Positions 50,767-59,772 of a DNA stretch of 64,000 nucleotides are shown here, piece by piece; positions within the stretch are counted from its first letter, which is position 1; each line of letters begins with the position of its first letter. The notes below the pieces were generated by a model. The model did not search any database. It was not told where the DNA came from and was given only the letters and a program-made list of their open reading frames with translations. This DNA is from UBA3064 sp023258775. Lineage in GTDB: Bacteria > Pseudomonadota > Gammaproteobacteria > Burkholderiales > Burkholderiaceae_E. Both the position numbers and the translations under genes were made by a program. Where the stretch lies: assembly GCA_044355655.1 (NCBI GenBank), contig JBIKXS010000004.1, positions 1 to 64,000 on the forward strand, in the 5' to 3' direction.

Positions 50767-52053
50767 TCATCTAAGATTATAGAACGCACTTTTGCCTGGA
50801 TACAACGCCTGAGGCCCTAATTCTTCCTCGATTCTTAATAATTGATTGTACTTGGCCATTCGATCGCTTCGACTCAGCGAACCGGTCTTAATTTGCATGG
50901 CTCGACTCGCAACGGCCAAGTCGGCGATGGTTGAATCCTCTGTTTCACCCGAGCGATGCGAAACAACAGCGGTATAGCTATGCTGTCTGGCCATTTCAAT
51001 GGCTGCCATCGTTTCGCTTAATGTACCAATTTGATTGATTTTGATCAGAATCGAATTAGCAATCCCCTGATCGATGCCTTGTTTCAAAATCTTAGTGTTA
51101 GTCACAAATAAATCATCACCAACCAGCTGCACACGCTTTGCGAGCTTTTGGCTTAGTAACTTCCACCCAGCCCAATCGTCTTCGGCCATCCCATCTTCAA
51201 TGCTCACAATTGGATAACGGTCAGCCCAAGTGGCAAGCAAATTCGCAAAACCTTCTGAATCAAGCTTCAAGCCTTCAGCCTGCAGATGATAAAATCCATC
51301 ACGATAGAATTCACTGGCCGCGCAGTCTAAACCCAGCAAGATTTGTTCACCTGCGTCAAAACCAGCCTTGTCAATCGCTTGAAGGATGAGTTCGATCGCT
51401 GCTTCATGGGAGGCCAACCCCGACGGCGCAAAGCCACCCTCATCACCAACCGCAGTTGATAAGCCACGATCGTTTATTAGCTTTTTGAGTGCATGAAAAA
51501 TCTCAGCGCCGAAGCGCAAGGCTTCACGAAAACTACCAGCGCCAACAGGCAGGATCATGAATTCCTGAATATCGAGTCGATTGTTTGCGTGAGCGCCGCC
51601 ATTAATTACATTCATCATGGGAACCGGCAACGCATGCGCGTGCATGCCACCCATATATCGATAGAGTGGAAGACCCGAGTCCTGGGCTGCAGCCTTCGCG
51701 CAAGCCATCGAAACCGCAAGCGTGGCATTAGCGCCGAGCCGCGCTTTGTTGTCCGTGCCATCAAGCTCAATTAAAGTCTGATCGATACCACATTGGTCCC
51801 TGGCATCAAGCCCCAGCAGGGACTCGGCGATTTCTGTTTTAACATGCTCTACAGCCTTAAGCACGCCTTTACCGAGATATCGCCTCGCATCAGCATCCCG
51901 CAATTCAATTGCTTCGCGCGACCCGGTTGAAGCCCCTGACGGTACTGCCGCACGGCCTAAAGCACCAGAATCGAGGCGAACATCGCATTCAACCGTAGGA
52001 TTGCCGCGTGAATCGAGTACCTCACGCGCATGAACAGCAACAATGGCAGCCAT
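50767..52053 (-). CDS. eno: Enolase (phosphopyruvate hydratase)
   Basis: 428 residues. Signatures: VHAREVLDSRGNPTVECDV, SGASTGSREAIELRD, the catalytic/metal segments SIEDGMAEDDWAGW and LVGDDLFVTNTKI, the C-terminal ILIKINQIGTLSETMAAI, and VVSHRSGETEDSTIADL. It converts 2-phosphoglycerate to phosphoenolpyruvate, the substrate that the adjacent KdsA uses. The ATG directly abuts the kdsA stop. Confidence 0.98.
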   Translation of the reverse strand: MAAIVAVHAREVLDSRGNPTVECDVRLDSGALGRAAVPSGASTGSREAIELRDADARRYLGKGVLKAVEHVKTEIAESLLGLDARDQCGIDQTLIELDGTDNKARLGANATLAVSMACAKAAAQDSGLPLYRYMGGMHAHALPVPMMNVINGGAHANNRLDIQEFMILPVGAGSFREALRFGAEIFHALKKLINDRGLSTAVGDEGGFAPSGLASHEAAIELILQAIDKAGFDAGEQILLGLDCAASEFYRDGFYHLQAEGLKLDSEGFANLLATWADRYPIVSIEDGMAEDDWAGWKLLSQKLAKRVQLVGDDLFVTNTKILKQGIDQGIANSILIKINQIGTLSETMAAIEMARQHSYTAVVSHRSGETEDSTIADLAVASRAMQIKTGSLSRSDRMAKYNQLLRIEEELGPQALYPGKSAFYNLR

Positions 52054-52944
52054 TTAATTTCCTCTGCAATCAAGTTCTGCGAAGCCGTCTTGCTTGACCA
52101 AATCATCGAGTCGCTTGAGTTGGCCGAGCAAGGCAGGCATACGGTCGAGTGGCCAAGCGTTGGGTCCGTCGGACTTGGCTTGAGCCGGATTGGGATGAGT
52201 TTCCATAAATAGCCCCGAAATGCCGCTTGCAACAGCGGCGCGTGCCAGAAGCGGCACGAACTCGCGCTGTCCACCTGAAGCGTGTCCAAGACCACCAGGC
52301 AATTGCACCGAGTGAGTTGCATCAAAAACAACTGGACAGCCACACTGACGCATGATTGCCAGTGCGCGCATATCGGAAACTAAATTGTTATATCCGAAAC
52401 TTGCCCCGCGTTCGCAGACCAGCAATTGTGCGGCCCGACCGCTTGACGCTGCAGCATCGCGGGCTTTTGTCACTACTTGAAACATATCCGCTGGCGCCAT
52501 GAACTGCGCTTTTTTAATGTTCACAGGCTTACCAGCACTGGCAACCGCCTCGATAAAGTCTGTTTGCCGCGCTAAAAACGCCGGCGTTTGCAACACATCA
52601 ACGACTGAGGCCACAGCCTCAATCTGCGAGGCATCGTGTACATCCGTTAGTACTGGCAGGTTGAGTTCGCGCCGAACACCTTCCAAGATTCGCAACCCCT
52701 CATCGATGCCGGGCCCGCGAAACGATTTTGCCGAGCTTCGGTTCGCCTTATCGAAAGAACTTTTAAATATAAAATGTATACCCAAAGCATCGGTGATCAA
52801 CTTTAAGCGCTCAGCGGTATGCATGACCATTGAAGCAGACTCAATCACGCAGGGACCGGCGATCAAGAAAAGTGGATAAGAAAGTCCCACCCGCCTGCCA
52901 CAAAGTGACCAAACCGCCGTTTCGCTGTCGCTTTCAGTCATCAT
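52054..52944 (-). CDS. kdsA: 3-deoxy-8-phosphooctulonate synthase
   Basis: 296 residues. TIM-barrel DAHP/KDO8P synthase: LFLIAGPCVIESASMV, FKSSFDKANRSSAKSFRG, LPVLTDVHDASQIEAV, and a FDATHSVQLPGG segment. It condenses PEP with arabinose-5-phosphate for the Kdo of lipid A core. It overlaps the pyrG stop by ATGA and touches eno, forming pyrG-kdsA-eno-ftsB. The metal-dependent versus independent class was not determined. Confidence 0.97.
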   Translation of the reverse strand: MMTESDSETAVWSLCGRRVGLSYPLFLIAGPCVIESASMVMHTAERLKLITDALGIHFIFKSSFDKANRSSAKSFRGPGIDEGLRILEGVRRELNLPVLTDVHDASQIEAVASVVDVLQTPAFLARQTDFIEAVASAGKPVNIKKAQFMAPADMFQVVTKARDAAASSGRAAQLLVCERGASFGYNNLVSDMRALAIMRQCGCPVVFDATHSVQLPGGLGHASGGQREFVPLLARAAVASGISGLFMETHPNPAQAKSDGPNAWPLDRMPALLGQLKRLDDLVKQDGFAELDCRGN

Positions 52945-54596
52945 GAAACGTTTTTTACCGATTTTGCTTCAAGCGATGCGCGCAAAAAGGCAATAAACAA
53001 AGGATGGCCATCGCGAGGTGTTGATGTGAACTCCGGGTGGAATTGCACACCAACAAACCAGGGGTGAACCGATTGTGGCAATTCAATCATTTCAGTCAGA
53101 CCCTCATTGGGCGTTTTAGCCGAGACCACCAAACCCTGCGCCTGCATACGAGCGACATAATGGTCGTTTACCTCATATCGATGGCGATGGCGCTCGTTTA
53201 CCCAGTCGCCATAAATGGTATGAGCTAAGCTGCCGGCCCGAACCGGGCAACGTTGTGCACCCAGGCGCATCGTCCCCCCTAAGTCAGAGTCACTGTTGCG
53301 CCGCTCAAGCTGTCCTTCACGGTCAAGCCACTCTGTAATCAGCCCAACAACAGGATGCGGTGTTTGCTCGTCAAACTCCGTGCTGTTAGCCCCTTCGAGT
53401 CCACAACAATGGCGGGCAAATTCGATCACTGCCAGTTGCATACCTAAGCAGATCCCAAGGTAAGGAATCTTGTGCTCACGAGCATACTGAATTGCAGCAA
53501 TCTTGCCTTCGACCCCGCGTTTGCCAAATCCCCCAGGCACGAGAATTGCATCGAAGTTTGCAAGATTTGCAACGCTTACCGTGTCAACCTGTTCAGAATC
53601 AAGATACTCGATGTCAATTTTTGATTCGGTGTGCATCCCCGCATGGACTAGTGCCTCAGTCAGTGACTTATACGACTCGGTAAGGTCAACATACTTGCCC
53701 ACCATCGCGATGCGAAGGCGGTGCTTGGGCTGACTTAATGCGGCTACGAGCTTGTCCCAAACCGAAAGATCGGCTTTAGGTGCATCGAGCCTTAACAAAT
53801 CCGCCAAACGTTCGTCGACCGCTTGCTCAAACAACATGCGCGGTATCTTGTAAATGGAATCAGCGTCCCAGACCGAGATGACTGAATCAAGCGGCACGTT
53901 AGAAAATAAGGAGATCTTTGCCCGCTCATCTTCGGGAATCGGTCGATCAGCCCGACACAATAAGATATCGGCTTGAATCCCAATCTCACGAAGCTTTTGC
54001 ACTGAGTGCTGGGTTGGCTTGGTTTTGAGCTCGCCCGCTGAGGCAATAAAAGGCACAAGCGTCAGGTGAACAAAGCAGCAGCTGCCGCGTCCCAGTCGCA
54101 AACTCATTTGCCTTGCCGCTTCCAAAAAAGGCAAGGACTCGATGTCGCCGACGGTACCCCCGATTTCTACGATGGCGACTTGGGCCGCATGGCCATCATC
54201 GAGCACGGCGCCGCGCTCAATGAATGACTGGATTTCGTTGGTGATGTGAGGGATGACTTGAACCGTGCGGCCGAGATACTCGCCCCGGCGCTCCTTGCGA
54301 ATCACCGAATCGTAGATCTGGCCGGTTGTGAAGTTATTGCTGCGGCGCATACGCGCCTTGATGAAGCGCTCGTAATGCCCCAGATCAAGATCGGTTTCCG
54401 CCCCATCTTCGGTGACAAAAACCTCACCGTGCTGGAAGGGGCTCATGGTGCCGGGATCGACGTTGATGTAGGGATCAAGCTTGAGCAAAGTGACACGAAG
54501 GCCACGCGATTCGAGCAGGGCCGCCATCGAGGCAGCTGCGATTCCTTTGCCCAGCGATGACACCACCCCGCCGGTCACGAAAACAAATTGGGTCAT
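52941..54596 (-). CDS. pyrG: CTP synthase
   Basis: 551 residues from MTQFVFVTGGVVSSLGKG; the frame extends 23 codons further upstream into sequence that has no family match. The N-terminal amidoligase has VTGGVVSSLGKGIAAAS and LKLDPYINVDPGTMSPFQHG. The C-terminal class I glutamine amidotransferase has the nucleophile Cys in LGICLGMQLA (about residue 382) and a VGVQFHPEFTS segment. It aminates UTP to CTP. First gene of pyrG-kdsA-eno-ftsB, divergent to a carboxymuconolactone-decarboxylase-like gene. Confidence 0.98.
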   Translation of the reverse strand: MTQFVFVTGGVVSSLGKGIAAASMAALLESRGLRVTLLKLDPYINVDPGTMSPFQHGEVFVTEDGAETDLDLGHYERFIKARMRRSNNFTTGQIYDSVIRKERRGEYLGRTVQVIPHITNEIQSFIERGAVLDDGHAAQVAIVEIGGTVGDIESLPFLEAARQMSLRLGRGSCCFVHLTLVPFIASAGELKTKPTQHSVQKLREIGIQADILLCRADRPIPEDERAKISLFSNVPLDSVISVWDADSIYKIPRMLFEQAVDERLADLLRLDAPKADLSVWDKLVAALSQPKHRLRIAMVGKYVDLTESYKSLTEALVHAGMHTESKIDIEYLDSEQVDTVSVANLANFDAILVPGGFGKRGVEGKIAAIQYAREHKIPYLGICLGMQLAVIEFARHCCGLEGANSTEFDEQTPHPVVGLITEWLDREGQLERRNSDSDLGGTMRLGAQRCPVRAGSLAHTIYGDWVNERHRHRYEVNDHYVARMQAQGLVVSAKTPNEGLTEMIELPQSVHPWFVGVQFHPEFTSTPRDGHPLFIAFLRASLEAKSVKNVS

Positions 54597-54704
54597 GGGC
54601 AGGTTCCGTGAAAGCGGAATTATAGCCACACTGCGTAGCGGTCGATGCTCGGTTGTGCATGCCATGATCGAGCCATCTTTTTCAATTGACCTGGAGATCG
54701 AGAA

Positions 54705-55085
54705 ATGGACCAGAAAATGTATGACGATGGACTAAAAGTTCGCAAAGAAGTACTCGGCGAGGATTATGTCAATAAGGCCATTCAAAATGCGGATGACTTT
54801 AACCGCCCCTTTCAAGAACTTGTCACCGAATTTTGTTGGGGTGCTTGCTGGACCCGTCCCGGCCTTGATCGGCGCACCCGTAGCATGCTCAATCTTGCGA
54901 TGCTCTCAGCACTCGGTCGCGCTCATGAACTGAAACTCCATATCCGTGGCGCATTGACCAATGGCGTAAGCAAGGAAGAAATTCGCGAGGTACTCATCCA
55001 ATCGGCTGTTTATGCGGGCATTCCAGCCGGGGTAGAAGCTTTCCGTTGCGCCAAAGAAGTCTTTGCCGAACTCGATAAGCAATGA
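54705..55085 (+). CDS. Carboxymuconolactone decarboxylase family protein
   Basis: 126 residues. All-helical CMD fold: LVTEFCWGACWTRPGLDRRT, RSMLNLAMLSALGRAHELKL, and HIRGALTNGVSKEEIREVLI. The redox CxxC of AhpD-like members is absent, and the sequence fits the PcaC (4-carboxymuconolactone decarboxylase) type. Such proteins appear in many uncharacterised pathways, so the reaction is uncertain. It begins the plus-strand trio with a hydroxyisobutyrate-dehydrogenase-like gene and an MBL lactonase-like gene. Confidence 0.85.
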   Translation: MDQKMYDDGLKVRKEVLGEDYVNKAIQNADDFNRPFQELVTEFCWGACWTRPGLDRRTRSMLNLAMLSALGRAHELKLHIRGALTNGVSKEEIREVLIQSAVYAGIPAGVEAFRCAKEVFAELDKQ

Positions 55086-55092
55086 GGCGAAT

Positions 55093-56019
55093 ATGACTGA
55101 GACTCCGATGCTGGGTTTTATTGGCCTGGGCAATATGGGTTTGCCGATGGCCTCGCGTTTACTTGCCGCTGGCCACAAACTCGTTGCCTTCGATTTGCGC
55201 AAGGAAGCTTGCGATGCGCTGGCAGCACAGGGCGCAGAGATTGCGACAAGCCCGCGAGCTGTCGCCGATCGAGCCAAGACGGTGTTTTTGAGCTTACCCA
55301 CGCCGCAAGTTGTTCGGGCAGTCATCGAAGGCCAGCATGAGGCCGAGGGGCTCATCGGTGCAGCATCCATAAAAGTCTTGGTTGATTTATCGACCACTGG
55401 GGCGAGCATAACCAAGGCGCTGGCTCAGCAAGTTCAATCAGCTGGCATTCGCTATGTTGATTCGCCGGTTAGTGGTGGCGTCAATGGTGCGGTTAAAGGC
55501 ACGCTCGCAGTCATGTGCGCTTGTGCTCGCACCGATTATGAATCGCTCGAAGCACTACTTTCTGTCTTTGGTAAAGCCTTTCATGTGGGTGAATCCCCTG
55601 GCCTTGGTCAGAGCATGAAGCTTGCGAACAATATGCTTTCTGCAACCGCCATGGCAGCCAGCGCTGAGGCTATCGCCTTTGGCGTCAAACAAGGGCTCAA
55701 CCCCATGGTGATGGCAGAGGTGATCAACGTGTCAACCGGCGCAAACACAGCGATTCGCGATAAGTTTCCCAAAGCCATCATCCCAAGGCTATTTAACTTT
55801 GGCTTTGCAAGTGGTTTGATGAATAAAGATGTTCAGCTTTGTCTCCAGGAGGCGCAGGCTTGCGGCGTTCCAATGGCCGTTGGCTCAGCGGTCGGCGCGA
55901 TTTGGAACGAAACCGTTGAGCAACTCGGAGCCGAAAGCGACTTTACCGAGGTCGCAAAAATCATCGAGACAAGAGCTGGTGTTGTGATTGAAGTTAAAAC
56001 ACCATCACCCAAGGAGTAG
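55093..56019 (+). CDS. NAD(P)-dependent 3-hydroxyisobutyrate-dehydrogenase-like protein
   Basis: 308 residues from the ATG at 55093, 7 bp after the previous stop. Rossmann motif GFIGLGNMGLPMASRLL at residues 8-24; substrate loop DSPVSGGVNGAVKGTLAVM; catalytic Lys in GQSMKLANNMLSATAM near 175. A beta-hydroxyacid oxidoreductase; the substrate may be 3-hydroxyisobutyrate, tartronate semialdehyde or another small acid. Its stop is followed by AAGGAG, which overlaps the last codons and drives the next gene. Confidence 0.9.
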   Translation: MTETPMLGFIGLGNMGLPMASRLLAAGHKLVAFDLRKEACDALAAQGAEIATSPRAVADRAKTVFLSLPTPQVVRAVIEGQHEAEGLIGAASIKVLVDLSTTGASITKALAQQVQSAGIRYVDSPVSGGVNGAVKGTLAVMCACARTDYESLEALLSVFGKAFHVGESPGLGQSMKLANNMLSATAMAASAEAIAFGVKQGLNPMVMAEVINVSTGANTAIRDKFPKAIIPRLFNFGFASGLMNKDVQLCLQEAQACGVPMAVGSAVGAIWNETVEQLGAESDFTEVAKIIETRAGVVIEVKTPSPKE

Positions 56020-56023
56020 CGCT

Positions 56024-56803
56024 TTGGACACTTACGAAGTTTATGCGCTCAAATACGCCGATCATCCAAATAGGCCTGCAGCCAATAATTTCATCGGTCA
56101 TGATGAACACGATGGCACCATGCCCATCGATTATTTTGTCTGGCTGATCAAGCAAGGCAGCAAACACTGGATTGTCGACACCGGCTTCAGTCGACAAGCC
56201 GGTGAATCACGCGGAAGGCGATTCCTCGCCTGCCCAGGCGATACGCTTCAAGCCATGGGGGTAGATCCAGCAAGCATTACCGATGTGATCATCACCCATA
56301 TGCATTATGACCATTGCGGCAATCATCACTTGTTTGGTGGTGCGCGCTTTCACCTGCAGGACCGCGAAATCGCCTACGCGACAGGACGATGCATGTGTTT
56401 TAAACCAATGCGCGAAGCCTACGATGAAGAGGATGTGGTCGCGATGGTTCGCCGCGTGCATCGCGGTAAAGCAGTTTTTCACGATGGCGATGAGGAGATT
56501 GCGCCCGGGCTTAGTGTTCATCGAATCGGTGGACACACCATGGGCTTGCAAAGCCTGCGCATTCACACTCGAAAAGGCTGGCTGGTGCTCGCATCCGATG
56601 CAGCGCATCTCTACGCCAACATGGAACAATCACGGCCATTTCCTATTGTTTATAACGTCGCCGATATGCTTGAAGGCCACCAAAGGCTTTATCGATTAGC
56701 TTCCAGCCCTGATCTGGTGATACCGGGTCATGACCCTCTGGTGATGCAACGCTACCCCTCGCCTTCTGCTGAACTTGAGGGACGCGTTGTAAGACTTGAC
56801 TAG
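56024..56803 (+). CDS. MBL-fold N-acyl-homoserine-lactonase-like hydrolase (TTG start)
   Basis: 259 residues from a TTG at 56024. AAGGAG at 56011-56016 gives a 7-nt spacing, and MDTYEVYALKYADH is a family-like N-terminus; a farther in-frame start at 55988 would overlap the upstream gene by 32 bp and lacks a site. Metal motif THMHYDHCGNH (HxHxDH), GGHTMGLQSLRI, LASDAAHLYANM, and final His in IPGHDPLV. It is close in pattern to AttM/AhlD lactonases (FVWLIKQGSKHWIVDTGF), so lactone hydrolysis is likely; whether the substrate is an AHL is open. Confidence 0.85.
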   Translation: MDTYEVYALKYADHPNRPAANNFIGHDEHDGTMPIDYFVWLIKQGSKHWIVDTGFSRQAGESRGRRFLACPGDTLQAMGVDPASITDVIITHMHYDHCGNHHLFGGARFHLQDREIAYATGRCMCFKPMREAYDEEDVVAMVRRVHRGKAVFHDGDEEIAPGLSVHRIGGHTMGLQSLRIHTRKGWLVLASDAAHLYANMEQSRPFPIVYNVADMLEGHQRLYRLASSPDLVIPGHDPLVMQRYPSPSAELEGRVVRLD

Positions 56804-56835
56804 CGTGAGCGGCTTGGCGGTCCGCATCAATCAGC

Positions 56836-57153
56836 TTAGGGATGCGGCCCCCAGGGTGAGGCCAGCATCAGCTTATTTTTTTGTGATTGCAAGAGCGGTC
56901 TTAGTTTTTTCGCAAAAGCCATGAATTGCTCGTCGCCAAAAACACCCGCCCAAAACGCGCGGCGATCAGCATCGTCATCAAACCTCCATAAATGGATAAT
57001 CTGGTTGATCGCGCCAACATCGCCTGTGAAATAACCAACAAGTTTGGCAGGATGCTTTTGAAGCGCTGGCCAGCCCTCTTGCTGATAAAGCTGTACCACC
57101 TCTGACATCTTTCCAACGACAACATCATAAGTCCTGAGTTCATAAATGGCCAT
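56836..57153 (-). CDS. NIPSNAP family protein
   Basis: 105 residues. The dimeric alpha/beta-barrel fold of NIPSNAP is recognisable in MAIYELRTYDVVVGKMSEVV and the pair IIHLWRFDDDADRRAFWAGV / FAKKLRPLLQSQKNKLML. AAGGAG is 8 nt upstream of the ATG. The molecular role of bacterial members is not established. It follows the SDR gene by 25 bp in one transcript. Confidence 0.86.
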   Translation of the reverse strand: MAIYELRTYDVVVGKMSEVVQLYQQEGWPALQKHPAKLVGYFTGDVGAINQIIHLWRFDDDADRRAFWAGVFGDEQFMAFAKKLRPLLQSQKNKLMLASPWGPHP

Positions 57154-57178
57154 GGATCAGACTCCTTTTCTAAAACTT

Positions 57179-57976
57179 TTAAGTAGGCCCGTCATCAGCA
57201 GAAATCACTGCCCCGTTGACAAAACCAGAACGACCGCTTGCAAGCATGAGCAAAACCGCATCGAGGTCTTCGGGCTTTCCAATACGGCGGCGCGGTAAAC
57301 GCGCAATCAGCTTTTGCCCTGCATCGCTTTCAAAGTGCGCTTGATTAATTTCGGTCAGAATATATCCCGGGCAGATCGCATTGACATTAATATTGTATCG
57401 ACCCCATTCGAGCGCCATCGCCCGCGTCATATGCACGACTGCGGCTTTGCTCATGCAATAAACCCCGATCATCGAAAGCACTTCGAGCCCTGCCATCGAT
57501 GCAATATTAATAATTCTTGAATCCGGCATCGATTCGAGATTTGGCAAAAGCTTGGCGCGTTCGATCATCGATTTGGCCACCGCTTGCGCAACAAAAAAGG
57601 CGCCACGGGTGTTTGTATTGAAAACAAAATCGAAGTCCTTCTCGGTCACATCACTCAGCCGCTGCGTCGTGCTCACCCCTGAATTGTTGACCAAGATGTC
57701 AATAGGCCCTGCTACAGCCTGCGCCTGGGCAACGCCCGCTTCGATCGACTCGACTGAACTGACATCCATACACACACAGTAAACCCTCGCACCCTTTGCC
57801 TCGAGCCTATCGCGAAGGGCCTCAAGTCGGTCCATACGCCGAGCAGCAATCACCAGCTTGCAGCCTTGCTCTGCCAGCACCGTCGCAAAGCGAGCACCGA
57901 GCCCACTCGAAGCGCCGGTCACCAGCGCCAACTTTCCATCAAGGCCAAACCAATTCGAGCCTGTTTGTGAATCCAT
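57179..57976 (-). CDS. Short-chain dehydrogenase/reductase
   Basis: 265 residues from the ATG at 57976 (MDSQTGSNWFGLDGKLALVT), which has AAGGGC about 6 nt before it; an ATG pair at 57997/57994 would add up to seven residues. Classical SDR motifs: VTGASSGLGARFATVL, LVNNSGVS, catalytic Ser in INIASMAG and Tyr-Lys in YCMSKAAV, then AMALEWGRYNINVNAICPGY. NAD(P)-dependent oxidation/reduction of an unknown alcohol or ketone, probably an acyl-CoA. It heads the SDR-NIPSNAP unit, divergent to ETF-QO. Confidence 0.87.
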   Translation of the reverse strand: MDSQTGSNWFGLDGKLALVTGASSGLGARFATVLAEQGCKLVIAARRMDRLEALRDRLEAKGARVYCVCMDVSSVESIEAGVAQAQAVAGPIDILVNNSGVSTTQRLSDVTEKDFDFVFNTNTRGAFFVAQAVAKSMIERAKLLPNLESMPDSRIINIASMAGLEVLSMIGVYCMSKAAVVHMTRAMALEWGRYNINVNAICPGYILTEINQAHFESDAGQKLIARLPRRRIGKPEDLDAVLLMLASGRSGFVNGAVISADDGPT

Positions 57977-58096
57977 GAAAAAGCCCTTAAGCATCAAAGC
58001 GATGATGGTCTCACAGACCGCAGTGAACCGGCGCCGTTTGCCCTAAAGGCATAGATTGGCCGACAATCGCAAAGTTTCACTATTGTGGGGATCGAC

Positions 58097-59743
58097 ATGA
58101 GCAGCGAACGCGAGTCCATGGAGTTTGATGTCTTGATTGTGGGCGGAGGTCCAGCCGGCCTGGCAGCCGCTATTCGTTTGAAACAACTTGCACAGGCCAA
58201 AGGCAGCGATTTGCAAGTCTGTTTGATCGAAAAAGGCTCAGAAGTTGGCGCCCACACGCTCTCGGGTGCGGTCATGGATCCACTTGCCATGAACGAGCTA
58301 TTTCCAGACTGGAAAGCGCTTGGCGCGCCCCTGGACACCGAGGTTGCTGAAGACCGTTTTCTATTTCTTTCAAAAAACGACAGCACCTCTATTCCGCCTT
58401 GGGCACTTCCCGACTGTTTCGTGAACCACGGCAACTACATCGTTAGCCTGTCCAATGTTGTGAAGTGGATGGGCAAGCAAGCCGAAGCCTTAGGGGTCGA
58501 TGTTTACCCAGGATTTCCGGCTGCGGAAATTTTGTATAACGACGATGGCTCAGTAAAAGGCGTCATCACAGGTGATATGGGTATTGCACGCGATGGCTCA
58601 CAGCGTGGCGACTATCAACCAGGTATGGCCTTACTTGCGAAATACACTTTCTTTGCTGAAGGATCCAGAGGCCATCTAGGGCGCCAACTCATCGAACGTT
58701 TCCGACTTGACGAGGGTAAAGATCCCCAAAGCTATGGGATTGGACTCAAAGAGCTCTGGGAAATCGATCCAAAGCAGCATCAAGAAGGCCTGGTCATTCA
58801 TACCGCGGGATGGCCACTTGAAAGTGACACCTACGGGGGATCTTTTTTGTATCACATGAAAGACAATCTGGTCACAACCGGATTTGTCGTAGGGCTAGGC
58901 TATAGCAATCCCTGGCTTTCACCGTTCGATGAATTTCAACGTTATAAAACACACCCATCGATTCGTCGATTTTTTGAAGGCGGCAAACGCATTGGTTACG
59001 GTGCAAGAGCCATTACCGCGGGTGGACTCAACAGCCTGCCACGCTTTGTCTTTCCAGGCGGCGCACTCCTTGGCTGCGATGCTGGATTCTTAAACGCTTC
59101 AAGAATTAAAGGCAGTCACGCTGCCATCAAGACTGGCATGCTTGCCGCCGAAGCCGCCTTTGAAGCCATTGCGGCGGGTCGCGCCAGCGATCAGCTTGAT
59201 CGTTATCCGCAAGCCTTCGAAGCCTCGTGGCTTTATCAAGAGTTATATAAAGCGCGAAATTTCAAACCAGCAATGAGCAAGGGTTTATGGATGGGAACGC
59301 TGATTGTGGGTATTGATCAGGTGCTCTTTAAAGGTAAGGCGCCATTTACCTTGCATCAAAGCCATTATGATCACGAGATGCTTAAGCCAGCCTCAGCTTG
59401 TCAGGCGATTGAATATCCTAAACCTGACGGGAAAATTAGTTTCGATCGACTCTCTTCAGTATTTATAGCCAACACCAATCACGAGGAAGATCAACCCATT
59501 CATTTGACCCTAAAAGACGAAAGCGTTCCGGTTGCACTCAATCTTGAGCGATTTGCCGGCCCCGAACAGCGCTATTGTCCCGCAGGTGTTTATGAGTATG
59601 TTGATGCAGCGCAAGGCAAAAGACTACAAATCAACGCGCAGAACTGCGTTCACTGCAAGACCTGCGACATCAAGGACCCAAGTCAAAATATAGTGTGGGT
59701 CACACCTGAAGGCGGTGGCGGACCAAATTACGTCGGGATGTAA
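58097..59743 (+). CDS. Electron-transfer flavoprotein-ubiquinone oxidoreductase
   Basis: 548 residues from MSSERESMEF; GGGG (58087-58090) lies 6 nt upstream, and a GTG at 58085 is an alternative. The FAD-binding N-terminus DVLIVGGGPAGLAAAIRL is followed by the membrane-associated middle region. The C-terminal 4Fe-4S ferredoxin site has the four Cys in CPAGVYEYV and CVHCKTCDIKDPSQNI. The enzyme takes electrons from ETF, reduced by acyl-CoA dehydrogenases (two are encoded at 31.7-33.9 kb), into the quinone pool at the inner membrane. Confidence 0.96.
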   Translation: MSSERESMEFDVLIVGGGPAGLAAAIRLKQLAQAKGSDLQVCLIEKGSEVGAHTLSGAVMDPLAMNELFPDWKALGAPLDTEVAEDRFLFLSKNDSTSIPPWALPDCFVNHGNYIVSLSNVVKWMGKQAEALGVDVYPGFPAAEILYNDDGSVKGVITGDMGIARDGSQRGDYQPGMALLAKYTFFAEGSRGHLGRQLIERFRLDEGKDPQSYGIGLKELWEIDPKQHQEGLVIHTAGWPLESDTYGGSFLYHMKDNLVTTGFVVGLGYSNPWLSPFDEFQRYKTHPSIRRFFEGGKRIGYGARAITAGGLNSLPRFVFPGGALLGCDAGFLNASRIKGSHAAIKTGMLAAEAAFEAIAAGRASDQLDRYPQAFEASWLYQELYKARNFKPAMSKGLWMGTLIVGIDQVLFKGKAPFTLHQSHYDHEMLKPASACQAIEYPKPDGKISFDRLSSVFIANTNHEEDQPIHLTLKDESVPVALNLERFAGPEQRYCPAGVYEYVDAAQGKRLQINAQNCVHCKTCDIKDPSQNIVWVTPEGGGGPNYVGM

Positions 59744-59772
59744 AGGCTGAGGCTGTCGGCTCGCGAAGGCGA

